DNA of 64,000 bases from positions 104,081 through 168,080 of the forward strand of contig NZ_BCTQ01000011.1 of the NCBI RefSeq assembly GCF_001571365.1. Direction: 5' to 3'. The DNA comes from Achromobacter denitrificans NBRC 15125. GTDB taxonomy: Bacteria; Pseudomonadota; Gammaproteobacteria; Burkholderiales; Burkholderiaceae_B. Under the pieces are notes generated by a model. The model searched no databases and was not told where the DNA came from. It saw only the letters and a program-made list of their open reading frames with translations. The position numbers and the translations under genes were made by a program. Shown one piece after another: positions 34,129 to 43,725 of this stretch (within the stretch, counting starts at the first letter, position 1; every line of letters starts with the position of its first letter).

Positions 34129-35148
34129 ATGAAGGCGTATTTCCACGACGATCAGAAACTGCACCATCCCCAGACCTATTTCTCGCGGGGCAAGATGCGC
34201 ACCCCGCAGGAAGTGCCTTCGCGCCTGGACGCGCTGGCGCAGGCCGCCCGCCGGCTGGGCTTCGACGTGCAGCCCCCGCCCGACCGGGGCGCCGGCGCGA
34301 TCTCCGCCGTCCACACGCTCGATTACCTGCGTTTCCTGCAAGGCGCCCATGCCGACTGGAAGCAGCTGCCCGAGGACTGGGGCGACGAGGTCGTGTCCAA
34401 CGTCTTCGTGCGCGAGCCCAACTCGCTGCGCGGCGTGCTCGCCCAGGCGGCCCGCTACCTCGCGGACGGCAGCTGCCCGGTGGGGCCGCACACCTGGCAT
34501 TCCGCCTACTGGTCGGCGCAATGCGCGATCGCGGGCGCGGACGCACTGCTGGCCGGAGACCGCCAGGCCTACGCCATCTGCCGGCCGCCCGGCCACCATG
34601 CCCGGCGCGACGCCGCGGGCGGCTTCTGCTACCTGAACAATGCCGCGATCGCCGCCCAACACTTGATCTCGCGGTTTCCGCGCGTGGCCATCCTGGACAC
34701 CGACATGCACCATGGCCAGGGCATCCAGGAAATCTTCTACGAGCGCAGCGACGTGCTGTACGTGTCCATCCACGGCGATCCGCGGAATTTCTATCCGGTC
34801 GTGGCCGGCTTCGAGGACGAGCGCGGCGCTGGCGAAGGCTACGGCTACAACATCAACCTGCCCATGCCCCACGGCTCGCCGGAATCGGTGTTCTTCGACA
34901 AGCTGGCCCAGGCGCGCCGCGCCATCGAATTGTTCCAGCCCGACGCGCTGGTCCTGTCCCTCGGTTTCGACATCTTCGAGAAGGACCCGCAGGCCAAGGT
35001 CGCGGTCAGCGAAAGCGGCTTCGAGCGGCTGGGCCGGGAAGCCGGCGCCCTGGGGCTGCCCTGCCTGATCGTGCAGGAAGGCGGCTATTACATCGAAGGG
35101 CTGGAATCGAACGCGGCCCGCTTCTTCGGCGGCCTGGCCTCGGCCTGA
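34129..35148 (+). CDS. Histone deacetylase-fold amidohydrolase (acetylpolyamine amidohydrolase-like)
   Basis: A 339-residue zinc hydrolase of the HDAC/acetylpolyamine amidohydrolase family. The active-site blocks are RPPGHHARRDAAGGFCYLNN (152-171, catalytic H156/H157), DTDMHHGQG (190-198, metal ligands D192 and H194) and GFDIFEKDP, which supplies the third metal ligand. The usual channel tyrosine is in the QEGGYY block. It removes acetyl or acyl groups from amines. GAGGGG precedes the ATG. It follows the LysR gene by 41 bp. In the related Pseudomonas genes the products feed polyamine catabolism; here the nearby PuuC-like aldehyde dehydrogenase (49381) makes that a possible link, not a proven one. 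Confidence 0.9.
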   Translation: MKAYFHDDQKLHHPQTYFSRGKMRTPQEVPSRLDALAQAARRLGFDVQPPPDRGAGAISAVHTLDYLRFLQGAHADWKQLPEDWGDEVVSNVFVREPNSLRGVLAQAARYLADGSCPVGPHTWHSAYWSAQCAIAGADALLAGDRQAYAICRPPGHHARRDAAGGFCYLNNAAIAAQHLISRFPRVAILDTDMHHGQGIQEIFYERSDVLYVSIHGDPRNFYPVVAGFEDERGAGEGYGYNINLPMPHGSPESVFFDKLAQARRAIELFQPDALVLSLGFDIFEKDPQAKVAVSESGFERLGREAGALGLPCLIVQEGGYYIEGLESNAARFFGGLASA

Positions 35149-35287
35149 AGGCGCGTCCCCGCCGCCGCGCGCGACACGCCGGGCGGCGGCCCGCCGGAAG
35201 TTGGGCTCCCGTAGTGGTTTTCCCTAGAAATCAATAAATTGCGGATCTTCCCGGTTCACAAGCCGGGATGCCGCCGGTACATTTCGT

Positions 35288-35306
35288 CCAGTGGCCTGAC
35301 CACTGG
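35288..35306. promoter_or_regulatory. FadR/GntR-type operator
   Basis: CCAGTGGCCTGACCACTGG: a perfect 7-bp dyad with a 5-base spacer, 103 bp upstream of the FCD-type gntR gene. The inner TGGCCTGACCA is one base away from the TGGTC-N-GACCA layout of FadR-class sites. A second, shorter dyad (CTGG-N4-CCAG) overlaps its right side. Confidence 0.65.
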
Positions 35307-35409
35307 GCCACCAGATAGCCAGGCCCTAAGGCGGCAAGCCGCCCATGGCAAGACAAGTCCGCGCAGACCCATTACGCTCTACGTCCCGACCCACCACCCC
35401 GACGCAACG

Positions 35410-36141
35410 ATGACCGCTCTCCAGGCCGTAGCCTCCACCCGCCTCTATCGCATGATTGCCGACCAGATCGCCGCGCGCATCAAGGCGGGCGATTTCCCCG
35501 CAGGCGGCAGGCTGCCCGCCGAACGTGAGCTGGCCGAGCAGCTGCAGGTCAGCCGCGCCTCCGTGCGCGAGGCGCTGATCGCGCTGGAAATCGAGGGCTA
35601 TGTGGAAGTGCGCGTGGGCACCGGGGTGTTCGTCAACGCGCTGCGCGAAGACGGCCAGTTGCAGCCGCCGCAGGCGTCCGCGCCCGCCGACGGCGCCGAG
35701 GCCACCGACATCGGGCCGTTCGACCTGCTGGAGACCCGCCTGCTGATCGAACCCGAATGCGCGGCCCTGGCGGCGCAGAAGGCCTCGCCGGCGCAGATCG
35801 CCGCGATCCGCGCGGCGCACGAAAGCATGTCCCTGACCGAATCGCCCAGCGTGCACGACCGCGCCTTCCACGGCGCGATCGGCGCGGCCTGCGGCAACGC
35901 GGCCCTGGCCGCGGCGATTTCCCACATCTGGCACCTCAGCACGCTGAGCCCGGTATTCCATCGGCTGGAAGAACACTTCGTGACCACCAAGGTGTGGAGC
36001 GAAGCCCAGCAAGAGCACGAACGCATCCTCGCGGCCATCGTCGACCGCGATCCCATCCGCGCCCGCCATGCCATGCACGACCACCTGGTCGGCATCCTGG
36101 CGCGCCTGCGGGAAGACTTCGGCAGCGTTGGGATCCGATGA
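35410..36141 (+). CDS. GntR-family regulator (FadR/FCD type)
   Basis: A 243-residue regulator. The winged HTH is LYRMIADQIAARIKAGDFPAGGRLPAERELAEQLQVSRASVREALIALEIEGYVEVRVGTGVFV, with an FCD domain following (FDLLETRLLIEPECAALAA, HDRAFHGAIGAACGN, HERILAAIVDRD). The ATG at 35410 gives the family N-terminus; the frame is open upstream but that part lacks resemblance and covers the operator. It lies 182 bp before a 16.5-kb co-directional array of transport and catabolic genes and is its most likely regulator. Confidence 0.92.
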   Translation: MTALQAVASTRLYRMIADQIAARIKAGDFPAGGRLPAERELAEQLQVSRASVREALIALEIEGYVEVRVGTGVFVNALREDGQLQPPQASAPADGAEATDIGPFDLLETRLLIEPECAALAAQKASPAQIAAIRAAHESMSLTESPSVHDRAFHGAIGAACGNAALAAAISHIWHLSTLSPVFHRLEEHFVTTKVWSEAQQEHERILAAIVDRDPIRARHAMHDHLVGILARLREDFGSVGIR

Positions 36142-36164
36142 ACCGATGACCCGCTAACCCTCGC

Positions 36165-36227
36165 CGGGCGCCCTGGCGCCCGCCCCTCCCCTCCGACCGT
36201 GCATGCACCGCCGGCGCCCTGGCGCCG
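36165..36227. repeat. Two tandem GC-rich hairpins
   Basis: CGGGCGCC-CT-GGCGCCCG (36165-36182) and CGGCGCC-CT-GGCGCCG (36212-36227) share the core GCGCCCTGGCGC and lie in the gntR/SBP gap. Neither has a T-run. They may damp read-through or stabilise mRNA. The remaining sequence before the SBP gene is AT-richer (about 36290-36320) and may hold its promoter. Confidence 0.4.
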
Positions 36228-36323
36228 CCCGCGGCAAGGGGAGCGGCTTGCCCGCAGATACGCAGTTCCGCAGCACCCGCAGTCCCCGTAAGTCATATAC
36301 CTAAAACATATCAAGGTGAAAAC

Positions 36324-37829
36324 ATGCAGCTGACCCGTACCGTAAAGCTGGTGAGCGCGGCGCTACTTGCGCTCGGCGCCCACCCCGCCCAGGCCAACAA
36401 GGCCGACAATTCCCTCAACATCGCCTTCGACGCGGCCCCGGCCACGCTGGATGCCTACAAGGAATCGGACCGCCCGGGCCTGGCGCTGGCGCGCATGGTC
36501 TTCTCCGGCCTGCTGCAGAAGAACCAGGACACGGGGGAATTCGGCCCGGCCATCGCCACCGGCTACAAGTTCGTGGACGACACCACCATCGAACTGCCGA
36601 TCCGCAAGGACGTGAAGTTCCACGACGGCACGCTGCTCACCATCGACGACGTGCTGTACACGCTGAACCTGGTGTCCTCCGAAGGCTACAAGGCGCGCTT
36701 CCAGAACCAGGTCGCGTGGATCGCCAAGGTGGAAAAGGCGTCCGACGACACGGTCCGCATCAAGATGAAGACGCCGTACCCGCTGGCGCTGGAGATGCTG
36801 TCGGAGAACCTGCCCATCTATCCGCGCAAGTACTACGAGGCCAACCAGTCCGACATGGGCGCCAAGCCCATCGGCACCGGGCCCTACCGTTTGGTCGAGA
36901 GCCTGCCGGGCAGCCGCTACGTGTACGAGCGCTATGAAGACTACTTCGGCCCCAAGCCCGCGGTGCAGAAGCTGGTGGTGCGCGTGCTGCCCGACGCCAA
37001 CACGCAATACGCCGAGCTGCTGTCCGGCGGCCTGGACTGGATCTGGCGCGTGCCGCCCGACGTGGCCAAGCGCATGGAGAAGCAGCCCACGGTCACGGTC
37101 AAGAGCAGCAGCATCATGCGCATCAGCTACATCTCGCTGAATCCGCGCTTCGACGACGGCAAGTCGCCCCTGGCCAGGCAGGAAGTGCGCCAGGCCATCA
37201 ACCATGCCATCGACCGCGAGGCCATCCGCAAGGCATTGGTGGGCGGCGCGTCCAAGGTGATCGACGCGGCTTGCAATCCGGCGCAGTTCGGTTGCGCGGC
37301 CGACGTCCAGTCCTACAAGTTCGATCCCGCCCGCGCCAAGCAGCTGCTGGCCCAGGCCGGCTATCCCAACGGCGTCACGCTGGACCTGGTGATCTCCGCG
37401 CCGCCGCGCGCCATCCTGGACGCGGCCGCCGCGCAGATGGCGCAGGCCGGCATCAAGCTGAACCTGGTCGAACAGCAGTACGGCACCGCCATGACCAACT
37501 GGCGCGAAGGCAAGATCGCCATGCTGTCCTCGAACTGGGGCTCCTACGGCATCGCCGACGCGGCGCTGTCCACCAGCAATTTCTTCCGCGGCGGCCCGGA
37601 CGATCAGGCCCGCAACCCCGAGGTCATCAAGTACCTGGAAACCGCCGACACCAGCGTCGACCGCGAGCTGCGCGCCAAGAACTACGGCGCGGCGCAGAAG
37701 ATCGTGGCGGAACAGGCGTACTGGGTGCCGCTGTGGAACCACTCGCTCAACGCCGTGCAGGCCAAGGACCTGAACTTCTCGGTCGACGGCGACGAGTTCC
37801 CGCGTTTCTACAAGGCCTCCTGGAACTGA
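36324..37829 (+). CDS. ABC transporter substrate-binding protein, peptide type (SBP_bac_5)
   Basis: A 501-residue periplasmic binding protein. The signal peptide is cleaved at HPAQA/NKADNS. The class motifs are TLDAYKESDRPGLALARMVFSGLLQ, ELPIRKDVKFHDGTLLTIDDVLYTL, IGTGPYRL and KSSSIMRISYISLNPRF. AAGGTG precedes the ATG. It heads the transport operon; a stable stem-loop after its stop fits the usual excess of binding protein over permease. The ligand class (peptides, opines, sugars or amines) is not resolvable from the sequence. Confidence 0.92.
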   Translation: MQLTRTVKLVSAALLALGAHPAQANKADNSLNIAFDAAPATLDAYKESDRPGLALARMVFSGLLQKNQDTGEFGPAIATGYKFVDDTTIELPIRKDVKFHDGTLLTIDDVLYTLNLVSSEGYKARFQNQVAWIAKVEKASDDTVRIKMKTPYPLALEMLSENLPIYPRKYYEANQSDMGAKPIGTGPYRLVESLPGSRYVYERYEDYFGPKPAVQKLVVRVLPDANTQYAELLSGGLDWIWRVPPDVAKRMEKQPTVTVKSSSIMRISYISLNPRFDDGKSPLARQEVRQAINHAIDREAIRKALVGGASKVIDAACNPAQFGCAADVQSYKFDPARAKQLLAQAGYPNGVTLDLVISAPPRAILDAAAAQMAQAGIKLNLVEQQYGTAMTNWREGKIAMLSSNWGSYGIADAALSTSNFFRGGPDDQARNPEVIKYLETADTSVDRELRAKNYGAAQKIVAEQAYWVPLWNHSLNAVQAKDLNFSVDGDEFPRFYKASWN

Positions 37830-37860
37830 TCCGGATTGCCGGCCGCGCCGGCGCGGTTCC

Positions 37861-37888
37861 CCTTCCCGGCGCCCTCGCGCCCGGAAGG
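37861..37888 (+). other. Intercistronic stem-loop between binding protein and permease
   Basis: The arms CCTTCCCGGCGC and GCGCCCGGAAGG pair at 11 of 12 positions around a 4-base loop, 34 bp before the permease ATG. There is no T-run. The position suits a 3' protective hairpin that raises binding-protein mRNA relative to the membrane genes. Confidence 0.55.
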
Positions 37889-37921
37889 CGGCCGCCGGCG
37901 CTCACCGACAAAGGTTGACCC

Positions 37922-38839
37922 ATGATTGCATTCCTGTTCCGCCGCCTGCTGGTGTCCGCGTTGCTGGTGGTGTTCGTGTCGCTGATCAGCTTCTCGCTGG
38001 TGTTCGCCTCCGGCAATCCGGCGGCGCGGCTGGCCGGCGAAGGCAGCGCCGCCGACGCCGCGCGCCTGTCCCAGCTGCACGGCTTCGACGATCCCATCCT
38101 GGTGCAGTATGGCCGCTGGCTGGCCGGCGTGGCCCGCGGCGACTTCGGCGACAGCCTGTACTTCAGCCGCCCCGTGGCCGAACTGCTGGGCCAGCATTTC
38201 CCCGCCACCGCCAAGCTGGGCCTGACCGCGATGCTGTTCGCCTTGTTGCTGGCCATTCCGCTGGGCGTGATCGCGGGCTTGCGCAAGGGCTCGCTGGCCG
38301 ACCGCCTCACCATGCTGCTGTCGGCCTGCGCCCAGGCCATGCCGCCGTTCTGCCTGGCCTTCCTGCTGATCATCGTCTTCAGCGTGCGCAATCAGTGGCT
38401 GCCGGCCTCCGGCTTCGACTCCTGGAAGCATTACGTGATGCCGGTGACGGCGCTGGGCCTGTTCGCCATGCCCGCCATGCTGCGCCTGATGAAATCCGAA
38501 ATGGAAACCGTGCTCGCCACCGACTACATCCGCACCGCCCGCGCCATGGGCCTGGGCGGCCCCAGCGTGGTGCTCAAGTACGCGCTGCGCAACGCCTTGC
38601 GCCCGCTGGTGTCGCTGGCGGCGGCCCAGATGGGCACGCTGCTGGCCGGCTCGGTGGTGATCGAGACCGTGTTCGCCATCAACGGCGCCGGGCTGCTGGC
38701 CTGGACCTCGATCCTGCGCGGCGATTTCCCCACCATGCAGGCGCTGATCCTGATCTTCGCCCTCATCTACATCGTCCTCACCCTGGTCGCCGACCTGATC
38801 AACGGTTGGCTCGACCCCCGCGTGCGAGTGTCATCATGA
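37922..38839 (+). CDS. ABC transporter permease, DppB type
   Basis: A 305-residue membrane protein with six segments. It shows the DppB N-terminus FLFRRLLVSALLVVFVSLISFSLVFASGNPA, the SLYFSRPVAELL loop, the EAA loop TARAMGLGGPSVVLKYALRNALRPLV and the C-terminal DLINGWLDPRVRVSS. It overlaps the next permease by 4 bp (ATGA), so the two channel halves are translationally coupled. All components of this importer (binding protein, two permeases, two ATPases) are present, in contrast to the importer at 23170-26668. Confidence 0.93.
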   Translation: MIAFLFRRLLVSALLVVFVSLISFSLVFASGNPAARLAGEGSAADAARLSQLHGFDDPILVQYGRWLAGVARGDFGDSLYFSRPVAELLGQHFPATAKLGLTAMLFALLLAIPLGVIAGLRKGSLADRLTMLLSACAQAMPPFCLAFLLIIVFSVRNQWLPASGFDSWKHYVMPVTALGLFAMPAMLRLMKSEMETVLATDYIRTARAMGLGGPSVVLKYALRNALRPLVSLAAAQMGTLLAGSVVIETVFAINGAGLLAWTSILRGDFPTMQALILIFALIYIVLTLVADLINGWLDPRVRVSS

Positions 38840-39702
38840 GCAGTATCGCCTCTACGCTTCCCGCTCCCGGTCGCGGCGAACGCGCCGCCCGGCTGGGCCG
38901 CCGCTTCGGCCTGGTCATGCTCGCGCTGCTGGTGCTGGCCGGCCTGATCGGCCCCTACCTGATTCCGCACGATCCATATACGCAGGATCTGCTGGCCCGG
39001 CTCCAGGAGCCCGTGTGGGGCGAGGACGGCAGCTGGAACCACATCCTGGGCACCGACCAGCTCGGTCGCGACGTGTTGGCGCGCGCCCTGTACGGGGTGC
39101 GCGTGTCCGCCCTGATCGGCCTGTCTGTGGCGCTGATGGGCGGGCTCATCGGCACCACGCTGGGCGTGGTCGCCGGCTACTTCGGCGGCCCGGTGGACCG
39201 CGCCGTGTCCTTCCTGATCACCGCCCGCCTCGCCCTGCCCATCATCCTGGTGGCGCTGGCCGTGGTGTCGGTGGTGGGCGCATCGCTCACCGTCGTGGTG
39301 CTGGTGCTGGGCCTGCTGCTGTGGGAGCGGTACGCGCTGGTGGCGCGGACCATGGCGGCCGGCCTGCGCAACGCCGAGTTCGTCACCGCGTCGCGGCTGC
39401 AGGGCTGCACCCATCTGCAGATCATCTGGCGCGACATCCTGCCCAATCTGGTGGGCAACCTCCTCATCATCGGCACGGTGGACGCGGCCATGGCCATCAC
39501 GCTCGAAGCCTCGCTGTCCTTCCTGGGCCTGGGCGTGCCCGCGCCAATGCCCTCGCTCGGCCTGATGATCGCCGAGGGCAAAGAAAACATGCTGTTCCAG
39601 CCTTCGCTGGTGGTCATTCCCAGCGTCGTGTTGTTCGTGCTGGTGCTGTGCGTCAACCGGGCGGGCGAGTCGCTGCGCGCCGTTCAAATGAAGAAGGGCT
39701 GA
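38836..39702 (+). CDS. ABC transporter permease, DppC type
   Basis: A 288-residue membrane protein. Its N-terminal cytoplasmic tail is followed by FGLVMLALLVLAGLIGPYLIPHDPYTQ, then the DppC block HILGTDQLGRDVLARALYGVRVSALIG, the EAA loop TASRLQGCTHLQIIWRDILPNLVG, and ASLSFLGLGVPAPMPSLG. It starts within the stop of the DppB gene and ends 1 bp before the ATPase gene. It is the second half of the importer channel. Confidence 0.93.
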   Translation: MSSIASTLPAPGRGERAARLGRRFGLVMLALLVLAGLIGPYLIPHDPYTQDLLARLQEPVWGEDGSWNHILGTDQLGRDVLARALYGVRVSALIGLSVALMGGLIGTTLGVVAGYFGGPVDRAVSFLITARLALPIILVALAVVSVVGASLTVVVLVLGLLLWERYALVARTMAAGLRNAEFVTASRLQGCTHLQIIWRDILPNLVGNLLIIGTVDAAMAITLEASLSFLGLGVPAPMPSLGLMIAEGKENMLFQPSLVVIPSVVLFVLVLCVNRAGESLRAVQMKKG

Positions 39703-39703
39703 C

Positions 39704-40698
<995 letters not shown>

Positions 40699-40702
<4 letters not shown>

Positions 40703-41511
40703 ACGCCCATTCTTCCCGCGGCGCCAGCATCAGCCTGGACGGCCTGTCGTTCCAGTACGGTCGCGCCAGCCTGTTCTCGCGCCGCCCCGCGCCCCGCATC
40801 CTGCACGACATCGACCTGCACGTGCCGGCCGGCCGCACCGTCGGCCTGGTGGGCGAATCCGGCAGCGGCAAGTCCACCATCGCCAAGCTGATGCTGGGCC
40901 TGCTGGCGCCCACCCAGGGCCGCGCGCTGCTGGACGGCCAGCCGCTGACGGCCATGCCCGCCCGGGCCCGCGCCCGGCGCATCCAGATGGTGTTCCAGGA
41001 TCCGTATTCCTCGCTCAACCCTCGCCGCACCATCAGCGAAATCCTGACCGCGCCGCTGCAGGTGCACGGCATCGGCGACGCCGGCGCGCGCGCGGCTTCG
41101 GTGCGCCGCATGATGGACGCCGTCGGCCTCGTGCCGGCCTTCGCCTCGCGCTATCCGCGTGAATTGTCGGGCGGCCAGCGCCAGCGGGTGGCCATTGCGC
41201 GCGCGCTGATGCTGGAGCCGCAACTGGTGATCTGCGACGAGCCGACCTCGGCGCTCGACGTTTCCGTTCAGGCGCAGATCCTCAACCTGCTGATGGAATT
41301 GCAGCGCGAGCGCGGCCTGGGCTACCTCTTCATCAGCCACAACCTGGCCGTGGTGCAGCACATCGCCGACGAGATCGTGGTGCTGCAGGGCGGCCGCGTG
41401 GTCGAGCGCGGCCCCGCCGAGCAGGTCTACTTCGCCCCGACCCACCCCTACACCCGGCAGCTCATCGGCGCCACGCTGGCCGTGCCCGATCTCCAGGAAA
41501 TGGCGGCATGA
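40699..41511 (+). CDS. ABC transporter ATP-binding protein, DppF type
   Basis: A 270-residue ATPase. Walker A is GESGSGKSTIAKLML, the Q-loop is QMVFQDPYSSLNPRRTI, the signature is LSGGQRQRVAIARALM and Walker B is LVICDEPTSALDVSVQ. It is shorter than most DppF proteins because the C-terminal cysteine extension is missing; that is common when the DppD partner has it. It starts within the stop of the DppD gene (ATGA) and overlaps the next gene by 4 bp. Confidence 0.93.
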
Positions 41512-42644
41512 CCCAGGCCAACTCCCCCCATCTGCTGCTCGTCGGAAACGACCAGAAGGTCACCTGGAACGACGGCAGGATCCGGTTCCTCGCGCCCGGC
41601 CACGACACCCTGAGCATTTTCGATGCCGGCGCCGATCCGGCCCGCCCCGAGCCGGTCGCCACGCTGGCGCTGCCCAACTCGCTGTTCGGCCCGCCGGTCA
41701 ACCTTGCGGTCGCGCCCGACCAGCGCCTGGGCCTGATCGCCGATTCCATGGCCTGGCCCGCGCGCGACGACGGCGCCGGCTGGCAGCCCGCGCCGGGCCG
41801 CGACCTGTACGTGATCGACCTGGCGGCCCGCCCGCCGGCGATTGCGCAGCGGCTTGAAGTCGGCCTGCAGCCGTCCGGCCTGTCCATCAATCGCGCCGGC
41901 TCGCTGGCGCTGGTCGCCAACAAGGCGGGCCGCTCGGTATCGGTGCTGCGCATCGCCGGCGGCCGCGTCGAGGTATGCGGAGAAGTCGACGTCGGCACGC
42001 CCGTGGTCGCCGTGTCGTTCTCCGCCGACGGCCGCCGCGCCTTCGTGGTCAAGACCGACACGCACCGCCTGGGCGTGCTGCGCATCGATGAAAGCAATGC
42101 CGCGCCCCGCGTGACCCACGACCCCGCCGAGGACCTGACGACCGGCCTGGTGCCCTTCAATCTCGTGGTGTCGCCCGACGGCGCGCTGGCGCTGGTGGTG
42201 GACATGGGCAGCCCGACGGCGTCGGACGGCCACGCCGACTCCGTCAGCGTGATCGACCTGACCGCCACGCCGCCGCGGGTGATCGACCGCGTCATGGTGG
42301 AAGACGGCCCCGAAGGCATCGCCATCAGCCCGGACGGCCGCTACGCCGCGGTCGCCATCGTGCAAGGCTCGAACAACCCGCCCGACGAGTGGTTCCACCA
42401 CCCCCGCGGACAGATCGTGCTGCTGCGCATCGACGGCCTGCGCGTCACCCGCGCCGGCGCCATCGAGGTCGGCGCGCTGCCCGAGGGCGTCGCCTTCAGC
42501 CCCGACAGCCGCTACCTCTACGTCGGAAATTTCCTGGACGCGGAAATGCAGGTGCTGGCCGTCGGCGACGAGGGCCTGTCCGACACCGGCACCCGCGTCC
42601 CCTTGCCCGGCCGCCCCGCCTCGATGCGGGCCCAATCCTATTGA
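41508..42644 (+). CDS. YVTN/YncE-like beta-propeller protein
   Basis: A 378-residue protein built of beta-propeller repeats, each with a V-S-P-D-G-type turn (LAVAPDQRLGLIAD, VSFSADGRRAFVVK, LVVSPDGALALVV, IAISPDGRYAAVA, VAFSPDSRYLYVG), in the style of the YncE/lactonase-like family. There is no signal peptide, so it is probably cytoplasmic. Its start overlaps the ABC ATPase stop by 4 bp and it is followed by a TRAP transporter, so it is an integral member of the operon. A lactonase activity is possible but not shown; a scaffold or ligand-sensing role is equally open. Confidence 0.82.
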   Translation: MTQANSPHLLLVGNDQKVTWNDGRIRFLAPGHDTLSIFDAGADPARPEPVATLALPNSLFGPPVNLAVAPDQRLGLIADSMAWPARDDGAGWQPAPGRDLYVIDLAARPPAIAQRLEVGLQPSGLSINRAGSLALVANKAGRSVSVLRIAGGRVEVCGEVDVGTPVVAVSFSADGRRAFVVKTDTHRLGVLRIDESNAAPRVTHDPAEDLTTGLVPFNLVVSPDGALALVVDMGSPTASDGHADSVSVIDLTATPPRVIDRVMVEDGPEGIAISPDGRYAAVAIVQGSNNPPDEWFHHPRGQIVLLRIDGLRVTRAGAIEVGALPEGVAFSPDSRYLYVGNFLDAEMQVLAVGDEGLSDTGTRVPLPGRPASMRAQSY

Positions 42645-42711
42645 ACGGGGCCCGCCCCGCCCATTCCTCCCCTCCCGCCCCGCCCTAACCATCCGCTACT
42701 GGAGTCTCGCC

Positions 42712-43725
42712 ATGACCAACGCTTTCCGATTCGCCCCCGCGCCGCGCGCGCTGCGCGCCCTGCTGGGCGGCGCCCTGCTGACCGTGGCCGGCCTGGCCCC
42801 GCTGTCGGCCCACGCCCTGGACATCAAGCTCGGCCACGTGCTGGCCCCCAGCCACAGCTGGAACAAGGCGGCCGAAGGCTTCGCCGCCGAAGTGAAGGAA
42901 AAGACCGCCGGCCGCGTCAATTTCGTGCTGTTCCCCAGCGGCCAGCTGGGTAACGAAAAGACCATGCTGGAAGGCCTGCAGATCGGCAGCCAGGGCGCGG
43001 CCATCATCGGTTCGGGCTCGCTGCAGCCGATCGAGCCGAAGTTCGGCGTGGTCGAACTGCCCTACACGTGGACCACCTCCGGGCAGGCCTACAAGGCCTT
43101 CGACGGCGAACTGGGCGCCGCCCTGTCCAAGCTGGCCGACAAGAAGAACCTGGTCATCCTGTCCTGGTGGGAGAACGGCTTCCGCCACGTCACCAACAAC
43201 CGCGGCCCGGTCGCCAAGCCGGCCGACCTGGCGGGCCTGAAGACCCGCGTGACGCCGGACAAGATGCGCCTGGATACCTTCACCGCGCTGGGCGCCAACC
43301 CCGCGCCCCTGGCCTTCGGCGAACTGTACTCGGCCCTGCAGCAAAAGGTGTTCGACGCCCAGGAGAACCCGCTCTCCATCATCTACACCTCGTCGTTCTT
43401 CGAAGTGCAGAAGTACCTGTCGCTGACCGGCCACGTCTGGGGCCCGGCCAACCTGATCGTCTCCAAGCCGGTCTGGAACAAGCTCTCGGCCGAGGACAAG
43501 CAGGTGGTGCAGGCCGCCGCCGACAAGTGGCGCGACGCCCAGCGCAAGATGATCAGCGAGGGCGACCAGCAGTTCATCGCCCAGCTCAAAGAAAAAGGCA
43601 TGCAGGTCAATGAGGTCGACAAGGCCGCCTTCGCCGCCGCCGTCGAGCCCGTCTGGAAGACCTACTCGGTCACCTACGGCCCCGAGCTGATGGCCCTCGT
43701 GCAGAAGTACCGCGAGGCCAAGTAA
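42712..43725 (+). CDS. TRAP transporter substrate-binding protein (DctP family)
   Basis: A 337-residue periplasmic receptor with a signal peptide (ALRALLGGALLTVAGLAPLSAHA). The mature start is LDIKLGHVLAPSHSWNKAAEGFAAEVKEKT, as usual for DctP. Other family marks are GRVNFVLFPSGQLGNEKTMLEGLQIG and the conserved arginine region DLAGLKTRVTPDK, which usually pairs with a carboxylate of the ligand. GGAG precedes the ATG. It overlaps the small permease by 1 bp, forming a complete TRAP system with the next two genes. The ligand is probably an organic acid. Confidence 0.93.
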   Translation: MTNAFRFAPAPRALRALLGGALLTVAGLAPLSAHALDIKLGHVLAPSHSWNKAAEGFAAEVKEKTAGRVNFVLFPSGQLGNEKTMLEGLQIGSQGAAIIGSGSLQPIEPKFGVVELPYTWTTSGQAYKAFDGELGAALSKLADKKNLVILSWWENGFRHVTNNRGPVAKPADLAGLKTRVTPDKMRLDTFTALGANPAPLAFGELYSALQQKVFDAQENPLSIIYTSSFFEVQKYLSLTGHVWGPANLIVSKPVWNKLSAEDKQVVQAAADKWRDAQRKMISEGDQQFIAQLKEKGMQVNEVDKAAFAAAVEPVWKTYSVTYGPELMALVQKYREAK

